A model generated the notes under the pieces. It ran no database searches and had not been told where the DNA came from. It saw only the letters and a list, made by a program, of their open reading frames with translations. The position numbers and the translations under genes were made by a program. 33,885 bases of DNA from the IMG/VR virus record IMGVR_UViG_3300046516_000864, positions 1-33,885 of that record; one strand, written 5' to 3'. This document shows, piece after piece, positions 15,354-21,379 of the stretch; the stretch's first letter is position 1, and each line of letters begins with the position of its first letter. Source of the DNA: a virus.

Positions 15354-16054
15354 ACCTGGAGACCGTCGAGATCTCGCTCGCCGGCGCCCGCGCGGCCGCC
15401 GCCGACTACCAGCGTGCCGCCCGGGAGCTGCCGGAGGGCTCCGAGCAGCGGCGCGAGTTCGAGGAGATCGCCCGCGCCTACCGGCTCGCGAGCCGCGACG
15501 GCCTCCAGCTGATCGCGCTCCACCCGACGCTCGCCGCCGGCGGGACGATGCAGCGCGACGTCGTCTTCGGCCACGGCCAGAGCTGGGAGCGGCGCGAGCG
15601 GTACGTGCTGCCGCGGCTCGCGGTCTGCCGCGCCTCGGCCGCCTACGTCTACACGCGCGGCATCGAGGACGACGGCGGCCTCGAGCTCGTCGACTCGCTC
15701 AACCGCCGCCCCACCTATCGCGCCGGCCTGGTCGAGGTCGAGGCCGGCACGTTCGAGCCGCCACCCGCCGGGTTCGTGGGCGGCAGCCGGCTCGTCGGCT
15801 CCTACTACTCCTCGGCGTGGGCGGCGATGGTGCCGATCGTGCCGCCGAAGCACCGGCCGCGGCGCGGGTCGCTGCTCGACCGCTACCTCGTGCTCTGGGA
15901 GGTCGACGAGTGGCGCTGGACGTCGATGCGGCCGCCGGCGCCGCGCGACCCGGCGCTGCTGCAGCACCTCGCCGGCGACCTCTACGCCGTGCTCGCGACC
16001 TGGGACCTGAGCGAGCTCGAGCGGCTCGTGCTCTCCGGGCGGCGCCCGCGATGA
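15350..16054 (+). CDS. Unknown protein
   Basis: A 234-residue protein, the largest of this small-gene run. The first 70 residues are helical and alanine-rich (AGARAAAADYQRAARELPEG). The remainder is mixed, with several Trp and Tyr (ASAAYVYTRGIEDDGG, VGSYYSSAWAAMVPIVPP, YLVLWEVDEWRW). The IVPPKHRPRRG-to-LWEVDEW stretch has the look of a compact domain but was not matched to a family. GTG start in a GTGA overlap; the stop overlaps the next ATG. Function unknown. Confidence 0.6.
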   Translation: MNLETVEISLAGARAAAADYQRAARELPEGSEQRREFEEIARAYRLASRDGLQLIALHPTLAAGGTMQRDVVFGHGQSWERRERYVLPRLAVCRASAAYVYTRGIEDDGGLELVDSLNRRPTYRAGLVEVEAGTFEPPPAGFVGGSRLVGSYYSSAWAAMVPIVPPKHRPRRGSLLDRYLVLWEVDEWRWTSMRPPAPRDPALLQHLAGDLYAVLATWDLSELERLVLSGRRPR

Positions 16055-16260
16055 CGCTCGACGAGCGGCTCGCCTTGCGCGCCCGCACCCGCCGGGCCCG
16101 GGCCGGCTGGCTCCGGCTCGAGGAGGAGGCCGTCGAGCTCGGCGACGAGGAGCTCGACTCCAGGGTCGCGATCGCCAGGCTGGCGATCCTCGACGTCGCC
16201 GACCGGCTCGAGCAGCTCTGCGGACTACATGACCTCGGCCTCGACGAGGTCGTCGCATGA
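16051..16260 (+). CDS. Small helical protein
   Basis: A 69-residue protein with overlaps of ATGA on both sides. It is almost entirely helical with an Arg-rich first half (LALRARTRRARAGWLRLEEE) and an acidic second half (ELDSRVAIARLAILDVADRLEQL). Leucine spacing suggests a coiled coil or helical hairpin. One Cys, no membrane segment. It is followed by a small membrane protein, with which it could be associated. Function unknown. Confidence 0.6.
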   Translation: MTLDERLALRARTRRARAGWLRLEEEAVELGDEELDSRVAIARLAILDVADRLEQLCGLHDLGLDEVVA

Positions 16261-16460
16261 GCACGGTTGTGCTGGCGATCGTGTTGCTGATCGCCGCGAT
16301 TCTGCTCGCGCTCGTCTGGGCGACCGGACGGCATGAGCGGAACCAGGCCGCGGCCGACCGGCGCCGCCGTACGGCCCAACGGGAGGAGGCCCTGAGGGAT
16401 CGTATCGAGCGGCGCCGTCGGCTTCGGTCAGGGCCCGGTGATGAGGGCCGAGAGACATGA
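16257..16460 (+). CDS. Small membrane protein, single N-terminal TM
   Basis: A 67-residue protein with a hydrophobic helix at residues 3-22 (TVVLAIVLLIAAILLALVW) followed by a highly basic, helical cytoplasmic-type tail (HERNQAAADRRRRTAQ, IERRRRLRSG). It resembles a type-I anchored membrane peptide; by the positive-inside rule the tail would be cytoplasmic. It may be a spanin-like, superinfection-exclusion or membrane-targeting factor, but it lies far from the lysis genes. ATGA overlaps at both ends support translation. Confidence 0.6.
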   Translation: MSTVVLAIVLLIAAILLALVWATGRHERNQAAADRRRRTAQREEALRDRIERRRRLRSGPGDEGRET

Positions 16461-16759
16461 TCATGGCGTGGCTAGGCAGGGCGGGGCGGGGCTCGGCGCG
16501 GCTAGGCACGGCGAGGCGAGGCGAGACCGGGCTGGGCCGGGCACGGCTCCCCTCCTCGAGGTTCGGCACGACACGGTTCGGCGCGGCATCGTCGGCCTCG
16601 ACGACGACGAGCATGCCGGATGACGACCGGGACGCGCTCCGCGAGCTCCTCCTCGGCGACGACGGCGAGCCTGTCCGGTGGCCGTGGCCGGACCGGCCGC
16701 CGACCCGCACGGCCGCAAGCTCATGGAAGCGCTCGGCGTCGTCGGGATGCCAGCGGTGA
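16457..16759 (+). CDS. Unknown protein with pentapeptide-periodic N-terminus
   Basis: A 100-residue frame starting ATG in an ATGA overlap and ending in a TGA that overlaps the next GTG. Residues 4-45 follow a 5-bp DNA periodicity and read as pentapeptides of the form x-Gly-x-x-x (LGRAG, RGSAR, LGTAR, RGETG, LGRAR, LPSSR, FGTTR, FGAAS). The last 48 residues, from MPDDDRDALRELLLGDD at 16613, look like an ordinary acidic helical protein and could be an independent small gene. The coupling at both ends argues for translation of the whole, but the repeat half is low complexity and its role is unknown. Confidence 0.45.
   Translation: MIMAWLGRAGRGSARLGTARRGETGLGRARLPSSRFGTTRFGAASSASTTTSMPDDDRDALRELLLGDDGEPVRWPWPDRPPTRTAASSWKRSASSGCQR
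16465..16589 (+). repeat. GGCNN pentanucleotide-phased tract
   Basis: Twenty-five consecutive 5-bp units keep phase over 125 bp. Nineteen begin with exactly GGC, and four more differ in one of those three bases (GAC at 16525 and 16570, GGT at 16560 and 16575). The fourth and fifth bases vary freely. This is not a plain tandem repeat, since only the phase is conserved. The G-rich strand is the coding strand. Confidence 0.9.
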
Positions 16760-17634
16760 GGATCACGGCTGCCAGCGAGCTCACGGCGTCGCGGGACTGC
16801 GTGTCGCCGCTCTGCACCGAGGAGGCGCTGCCCGGGGCGGACCGCTGCCGGCGGCACGCGTCGATCGGGGAGGTCAGGGCGGCGAACGGCAAGCCCGGCG
16901 ACCCGGTCGGGCTCGCGGCGCTCGAGCGGATGGACGCCGGGAAGCCGCAGACACCCGAGCCGAAGGAGCCCGTGTCGAGCGAGAGCCCCGACGGGCGCCG
17001 CACCAAGTACCTCGACGCCTTCCGCCGATACCAGCGCGAGAACGGCCGCTGGCCGCTTCCCGTCGACGCGAAGACGACCGGATACCTCCCGAGCGGCGAC
17101 GTCGTCGCCAAGCACGCCGGCGGATGGGCGTCGCTCTGGGCGGAGCTCGGCGCCGGGCCCGTGCCGACGGGCCAGGCCGCGGCGAAGTACCGCCGCACGC
17201 CGAGCTCGGGGCGCGCAGCCGGGGGCAGCGCGAAGACGCAGGCCGTCTCACCGGCCGCCGCGGTGCTTCTTGCGACGCCGCAACCGTCGTCTCCCGCCCC
17301 TCTCGACGACGCCGCGCTATCGGCGCTCGTCGAGGCGCGCCCCGACGACACAACCGTGGGGCCGGGCGCCGGTGGGGCGGAGGGATCGGTCGGCCAGTCT
17401 GCCGACGGCGCTTCTCTGGCCGCAATCGGTGAACCGGGGCAGGAGGTTGGACTGACAGCGCCCGTCCCCGCGACCATGCTCGGGTTCTCGCTCGCGCTGA
17501 CCGGCGACTTCGCCCGCGACGCCGACCGGGTTCGCGCCGAGGCCGAGCTGCTGCGCCGCCAGGCCGACGCGCTCGAGGTGATCGCCACCGGGATCGACCA
17601 GCTCGCCGACACCCTCGGGACGGGGTCGCCGTGA
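16756..17634 (+). CDS. Protein with homing-endonuclease-associated repeat and Cys-His motif
   Basis: A 292-residue protein. The N-terminus has Cys15, Cys20, Cys31 and His34 (RDCVSPLCTEEALPGADRC-RRH), a likely zinc site. Residues 84-132 (KYLDAFRRYQRENGRWPLP to HAGGWASLWAELG) fit the homing-endonuclease-associated DNA-binding repeat, in which a GRWPL-like turn is followed by a helix and a GGW...W.ELG end. The rest is a low-complexity linker and a C-terminal coiled coil (ADRVRAEAELLRRQADAL). No HNH or GIY-YIG nuclease part is seen, so a DNA-binding regulator is more likely than a homing enzyme. GTG at 16756 was chosen for the GTGA overlap; a GTG at 16678 is also open. Confidence 0.6.
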   Translation: MRITAASELTASRDCVSPLCTEEALPGADRCRRHASIGEVRAANGKPGDPVGLAALERMDAGKPQTPEPKEPVSSESPDGRRTKYLDAFRRYQRENGRWPLPVDAKTTGYLPSGDVVAKHAGGWASLWAELGAGPVPTGQAAAKYRRTPSSGRAAGGSAKTQAVSPAAAVLLATPQPSSPAPLDDAALSALVEARPDDTTVGPGAGGAEGSVGQSADGASLAAIGEPGQEVGLTAPVPATMLGFSLALTGDFARDADRVRAEAELLRRQADALEVIATGIDQLADTLGTGSP

Positions 17635-17750
17635 CCGGCCGGCTGCCGGCCTACCTCCTCGTGCTCGTGCTCGCGCTGGTCGCGGCGCTCGCGATCGTCT
17701 CCGTCGCCGGCCAGCCCGGCCCGACCTGCACCCCCGCGAGGATCCGGTGA
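17631..17750 (+). CDS. Small membrane protein, single TM
   Basis: A 39-residue frame in GTGA overlaps on both sides. It has a strong hydrophobic helix (AYLLVLVLALVAALAIVSVAG, shown as LLVLVLALVAALAIV) followed by a short tail with one Cys (PTCTPARIR). The hydrophobicity and the double coupling make chance unlikely. It could be a small regulator at the membrane or a lipoprotein-like peptide, but no lipobox is evident. Function unknown. Confidence 0.55.
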   Translation: MTGRLPAYLLVLVLALVAALAIVSVAGQPGPTCTPARIR

Positions 17751-17989
17751 GCTACTGCCGCTCCTGCCGCGCCGAGATCCTCTGGGTCGGCACCGAGCGC
17801 GGGAAAGCGATGCCGCTCGACCGGGGGCCCTACCAGGGCGACGACCCGCGCGGCCTGTTCGTGATCCGCACCGACAGCGGCAAGCCGCTCGCGATCGCCG
17901 CCACCCCCGACGCCTTCCCCGACGAGCCGGTCTACACCTCGCACTTCTCGACGTGCCCAGACCGCGACAAGTGGAGGCGACCGCGATGA
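17747..17989 (+). CDS. Small zinc-binding protein
   Basis: An 80-residue protein with Cys4-x2-Cys7 at the N-terminus and His66-x3-Cys70 near the end (SYCRSC and SHFSTC), separated by a strand-rich centre (EILWVGTERGKAMPLD, GLFVIRTDSGKPLAI). Short actinophage proteins with this C-x2-C ... H-x3-C layout and a K-A-M-P-L-D turn are common but unassigned. A zinc-stabilised fold is likely. GTG start in a GTGA overlap; the stop overlaps the next ATG. Confidence 0.65.
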   Translation: MSYCRSCRAEILWVGTERGKAMPLDRGPYQGDDPRGLFVIRTDSGKPLAIAATPDAFPDEPVYTSHFSTCPDRDKWRRPR

Positions 17990-18195
17990 GCGACGAGCCG
18001 AGCATCGACACCGTCGAGGGCAAGCGGTGGATTCTCGCCGCGCGCTGCGCGCAGACGCGCCTCCTGATCGAGCTGCTCCTGCCCGACACGGGCGAGCTCG
18101 TCGAGCGCGACCTGCTCGTCCAGGTCGGCGAGGCCTGCGACCGGCTGCTCGATCACGCGCACGAACACGACTGGTCGAACGAGGAGGGCGAATGA
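17986..18195 (+). CDS. Small unknown protein
   Basis: A 69-residue acidic protein, helical over most of its length (RWILAARCAQTRLLIELLLP, LVQVGEACDRLLDHAHEHDW). Both ends are ATGA overlaps, which decides the start at 17986 over an upstream in-frame ATG at 17953. Two Cys and two His do not form an obvious zinc site. It precedes the PD-(D/E)XK nuclease and may assist it. Function unknown. Confidence 0.6.
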   Translation: MSDEPSIDTVEGKRWILAARCAQTRLLIELLLPDTGELVERDLLVQVGEACDRLLDHAHEHDWSNEEGE

Positions 18196-19019
18196 CAGCG
18201 AAGCCGAAGCCGCGCACCCGGTCGGTCAACCGGGGCCGCGGCCACTCCTACGAGCTCGACGGCGAGAAGATCCAAGGGGTCACGACCGTCCTCAACGCCG
18301 GCGTCCCGAAGAACGCCCTCACCAACTGGGCGGCGCGGGTCGCCGGCGAGTACGCCGTCGACCACTGGGCGGAGCTCGCCGAGCTCTCGGTCTCGGAGCG
18401 GCTCGAGCAGATCCGCACCGCCCCCGACCGCGCCCGCAACGAGGCCGGCGACCGCGGCACCCAGGTCCACGACCTCGTGCGCCGCTACCTCGCCGGCGAG
18501 GAGATCGTCGCCCCCGACGACCTCGCCGGCCACTTCGACGCCGGCGTCCTCTTCGAGCAGGAATGGCACCCCGCCGAGGTCGCGGTCGAGTTCGCCGTGT
18601 TCGCCCGCGCCAACGACTGGGGCCGACCAAGGGCCTACGGCGGCCGCTCCGACCTCCTCGCCCGGCTCGCCGACGGCCACCTCTGGCTGCTCGACTGGAA
18701 GACCGCGCTCAAGGGCGTGTTCCCCGACAACGCCCTCCAGCTCGCCGCCTACCGCAACGCTGACTTCTACATCGTCGACGGCCAGGTCGACGAGCACGGC
18801 CAGTACGTCGAGCACCCGATGCCTGCCGTGGATCGGTGCGGGATCGTCTGGCTCCGCGGCGACGGAACCTACGAGCTCGTCCCCCTCGAGGCCGACGAGC
18901 GCGCCTACGCGATCTTCCTGGCCGCGCAGGAGGTCGCCGCGTTCACCAAGAGCGAGCGGGACGACTGGATCTACTCGGCGCTGCGCCCACCGGTGCTCGA
19001 GCAGGAGGCGGCCGCGTGA
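18192..19019 (+). CDS. PD-(D/E)XK exonuclease (RecB/Cas4-like)
   Basis: A 275-residue nuclease-like protein. The core motif is clear: GGRSDLLARL with Asp154, LLDWKTA with Asp168-x-Lys170, and the following QLAAYRNA (Gln183-x3-Tyr187), the QxxxY motif of RecB-family enzymes. A candidate upstream His is in RGTQVHDLV (His93) and a Glu in VAVEFAV (Glu133). Such enzymes process DNA ends and in phages often work with a RecT-type annealing protein, which is encoded six genes downstream. No Cas4-type cysteine cluster was seen. ATG in an ATGA overlap; the stop overlaps the next GTG. Confidence 0.75.
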   Translation: MTAKPKPRTRSVNRGRGHSYELDGEKIQGVTTVLNAGVPKNALTNWAARVAGEYAVDHWAELAELSVSERLEQIRTAPDRARNEAGDRGTQVHDLVRRYLAGEEIVAPDDLAGHFDAGVLFEQEWHPAEVAVEFAVFARANDWGRPRAYGGRSDLLARLADGHLWLLDWKTALKGVFPDNALQLAAYRNADFYIVDGQVDEHGQYVEHPMPAVDRCGIVWLRGDGTYELVPLEADERAYAIFLAAQEVAAFTKSERDDWIYSALRPPVLEQEAAA

Positions 19020-19165
19020 CGAGCGAGAGCCTGCGGCAGCTCGGCGACGAGCTCCGGTTCCTCGCCGCGACGCTCGAGCAGGTCGCCGCGGTCACCGGCT
19101 GGATGCTCGCGGCGCTCCTGCTCGCCGCCGCCCACTACCTCCTCACCGGCGGGATCGCGCGATGA
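19016..19165 (+). CDS. Small membrane protein, single TM
   Basis: A 49-residue frame with a charged helical N-terminus (SESLRQLGDELRFLAATLEQV) and a hydrophobic helix (TGWMLAALLLAAAHYLLTGG). It is coupled by GTGA upstream and ATGA downstream. It is the fourth small membrane-type protein in the early region. Role unknown. Confidence 0.55.
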   Translation: MTSESLRQLGDELRFLAATLEQVAAVTGWMLAALLLAAAHYLLTGGIAR

Positions 19166-19605
19166 CCCGCATCGCCGGCACCTACAGCAGCGAGCCGCGC
19201 GCCCGGATCTGGGACGGGCCGATCCCCGGCACCCACGAGCCCGGGTTCGTCGAGCAGCCGATCCTCGAGCGCCCCCGCGACGAGGCCTTCGCCGCCGTCC
19301 GGCGGCTGATCGGCGGCGACCACGTCGAGCTCTACGCGTTCACGATGGGCGACTGCACGATCCTGCTCGGCCGCGAGCCCGCCGGCGCCAACGGCGAGCT
19401 CCGCTGGCACCTGACGATCTCGACGCCGACCAGGCACCCGACCTGGGACGAGATCAAGATCGCGCGGTACCGGCTCCTCGGCCCGGACACCGTCGTCGCG
19501 ATGATCCTCCCGCCCGCGCACCTCTACGTGAACCTGCCGGTGCAAGACCACGTGATGCAGCTCTGGGAGATCGACGACCCGGCCCGGATCTGGGAGTCGC
19601 CGTGA
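19162..19605 (+). CDS. Unknown protein of a phage-common family
   Basis: A 147-residue protein with a conserved-looking block RWHLTISTPTRHPTWDEIK (residues about 80-98), followed by ARYRLLGPDTVVAMILPP and YVNLPVQDHVMQLWEIDDP. This H-L-S-I-S ... P-T-W-D-E-I ... A-R-Y ... L-P-P ... L-W-E-I pattern recurs in many actinophage genomes without assigned function. The start at ATG 19162 is in an ATGA overlap with the upstream gene. Soluble, no metal motif. Family membership is likely, function unknown. Confidence 0.65.
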   Translation: MTRIAGTYSSEPRARIWDGPIPGTHEPGFVEQPILERPRDEAFAAVRRLIGGDHVELYAFTMGDCTILLGREPAGANGELRWHLTISTPTRHPTWDEIKIARYRLLGPDTVVAMILPPAHLYVNLPVQDHVMQLWEIDDPARIWESP

Positions 19606-19916
19606 GCACCGCCGGCTGGCGCGAGGCCGTCGCCGACGCGCTCGACGAGCAGGCCGCCGCGATCACCGCGGCGCTCGCCGAGCTCGACAACGTCCACGAG
19701 ATCCTCCAGGAGCGCGGCCGCGACAAGCTCTCCACGGAGTTGCGCGGGTTCGCCGCAGGCCTCCGCTCCGAAGCGACCGACCTGACCTCCGAGGCGCGCG
19801 CGCTCCGCGCCGGCCCCGCCAAGCGCGACGGGTTCCCGCTCGCGCTCACCACCCGCCACCCGCGGCGCGCGATCGCGGCAGCCGTCGCCGACCCCGAACC
19901 AGAGGAGACACCATGA
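19602..19916 (+). CDS. Coiled-coil unknown protein
   Basis: A 104-residue protein with GTGA upstream and ATGA downstream overlaps. The first 65 residues are helical with alternating alanine, leucine and acidic residues (VADALDEQAAAITAALAELDN, shown as ALDEQAAAITAALAELD). The C-terminus is basic and then acidic (TTRHPRRAIAAAVADPEPEE). It may bind a partner in the RecT region. Function unknown. Confidence 0.55.
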   Translation: MSTAGWREAVADALDEQAAAITAALAELDNVHEILQERGRDKLSTELRGFAAGLRSEATDLTSEARALRAGPAKRDGFPLALTTRHPRRAIAAAVADPEPEETP

Positions 19917-20161
19917 CCACGATCGACGTTCGGCAGGCCACCGACGCGCTCGGCATCGACCCCTTCGACCTCGCCGAGACGCTGCGCAACACCGCCAGCG
20001 ATCGGCTCGCCACCCTCGGCAGCCGCATTCGCCACCGGACCCAGCACGACGGGAGTCCCGGCGTCCGAGAACTGGTCAGCTTCGACGAGTTCGTCGCTCA
20101 GGTGCGGAATCTGCTCGCCGCGGCGATCGCCGCCGACGAAGTCTGGAGGGCGGACGAGTGA
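19913..20161 (+). CDS. Small unknown protein
   Basis: An 82-residue protein beginning TTIDVRQATDALGIDPFDLAE, helical at both ends with a basic central part (LATLGSRIRHRTQHDG) and an acidic end (AADEVWRADE). It precedes RecT and is coupled to it by a GTGA overlap. A RecT accessory or an exonuclease partner would be plausible, but no nuclease motif is seen. Function unknown. Confidence 0.55.
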   Translation: MTTIDVRQATDALGIDPFDLAETLRNTASDRLATLGSRIRHRTQHDGSPGVRELVSFDEFVAQVRNLLAAAIAADEVWRADE

Positions 20162-21369
20162 CGGTCGTCCAGTACGAGGCGCCGCAGCCGCTACCGCCGA
20201 GCCGGCCCGGTGAGGAGCTCGCCGTCGGCCCGACCGGCGACGTCGCGAGGTTGCGCGCCGCAGCCGAGTACGCCGGCTACATCGCCGGCACCGAGTTCGT
20301 CCCGGAGGCGCTGCGCGGGAAGCCCGATGCGATCGCCGCGGCGATGCTCGCCGGCGCCGAGGTCGGCCTGAAGCCGATGGCGTCGCTGCGGATGGTCGCG
20401 GTGATCAAGGGCCGGCCGACGTTGACGGCGGAGGCGCAGCGCGGCCTCGTCGTCGGTGCCGGCCACGAGCTCTGGTTCGAGGAGTCGACCGTGACCCGGG
20501 CGATCGCGGCCGGTCGCCGCCGCGGCGAGGACCGGATCGGCCGGGTCACCTGGACGCTCGACGACGCGAAGCGCGCCGGGATCGCCGGGCAGAACAACTG
20601 GCGCTCCTACCCGGCCGAGATGCTCCGGGCCCGCGCGTCGGCGGCGCTGGCCCGCGCGATGTTCGCGGACGTCACGCTCGGGATCCCGGCCGTCGAGGAG
20701 CTCGAGGGCGAGCCCGACAACGGCACCGCCCCGCTCGCGCCGCCTCCCGATGCTCCGCCGGCGTCGTCGCGGACGCCCCGCCGCCGGCCCGCCGCGGCCC
20801 CGACACCCGCCGCGGCGGGCCCGGCGCCGGCGGAACCTGAGCCGGCGCCGGAGCCCGAGCCGGAGCCCGCCCCGGCGCCGGCGAGGCCTCCCGTCGCGCC
20901 GACACCCCCGCCCGACGAGCAACCCCCGCCCGAGGTGCCGCCGGAGCCGCTCGCGACCGACGCCTACAAGCGCCGGATCTTCGCCTCGATGCGCGACCTC
21001 GGCCTGACCACCGGGCTCGACGAGGACGCCGCCCGCGAGCGGCGCCTCGCCTACGTCTCCAAGGCCGCCGGCCGCACGATCGAGAGCTCGAACGACCTCA
21101 CCATCGGCGAGGCCTCCCGGGTGATCGAGCGGCTCGACGCCGACAAGGCCGCGCGCGAGGCCGACGAGCAGACGTTCGTCGACGAGCTCGCCCGCGAGTT
21201 CGACGCGACCGTCGATACCGGAGGCCCTGAGGGCGCCCAGGACGCGCCGGCCGGGCCGGGCGACGCTCCGCCCGCCCCCGGGCCCGCAGGCCCGGACGAG
21301 CCCACAGGGGCGCCCGGCGCGCCGCAATCGGGCCCTGTCCCCTACAACGAGTTCCCGGAAGGCTTCTGA
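20158..21369 (+). CDS. recT: RecT-like single-strand annealing protein
   Basis: A 403-residue protein. Residues 25-185 fit the RecT annealing core: FVPEALRGKPDAIAAAMLAGAEVGLKP, split here as DAIAAAMLAGAEVGL, then MASLRMVAVIKGRPTL, AEAQRGLVVGAG and WRSYPAEMLRARASA, in the order found in RecT/Bet proteins of actinophages. A long Pro/Ala/Glu-rich linker (about residues 190-275) joins a C-terminal helical domain (YKRRIFASMRDLGLTTGLDED), and the end is acidic and disordered. The C-terminal extension is long for the family. Such proteins anneal resected DNA with help from an exonuclease. GTG start. Confidence 0.75.
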   Translation: MTVVQYEAPQPLPPSRPGEELAVGPTGDVARLRAAAEYAGYIAGTEFVPEALRGKPDAIAAAMLAGAEVGLKPMASLRMVAVIKGRPTLTAEAQRGLVVGAGHELWFEESTVTRAIAAGRRRGEDRIGRVTWTLDDAKRAGIAGQNNWRSYPAEMLRARASAALARAMFADVTLGIPAVEELEGEPDNGTAPLAPPPDAPPASSRTPRRRPAAAPTPAAAGPAPAEPEPAPEPEPEPAPAPARPPVAPTPPPDEQPPPEVPPEPLATDAYKRRIFASMRDLGLTTGLDEDAARERRLAYVSKAAGRTIESSNDLTIGEASRVIERLDADKAAREADEQTFVDELAREFDATVDTGGPEGAQDAPAGPGDAPPAPGPAGPDEPTGAPGAPQSGPVPYNEFPEGF

Positions 21370-21379
21370 GGCGCCGCGC

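Noticed and set aside
16438-16623. Alternative + frame across the GGCNN tract
   Set aside because: The 5-bp phase keeps all frames open. The frame starting 16457 is preferred because it is coupled to both neighbours.
18192-19019. Cas4 adaptation nuclease
   Set aside because: The PD-(D/E)XK motifs fit, but the four-cysteine iron-sulfur cluster of Cas4 is missing and no CRISPR locus is nearby.
20672-20905. Minus-strand Ala/Pro-rich frame
   Set aside because: It is the antisense of the RecT linker and has no start signal or neighbour on that strand.
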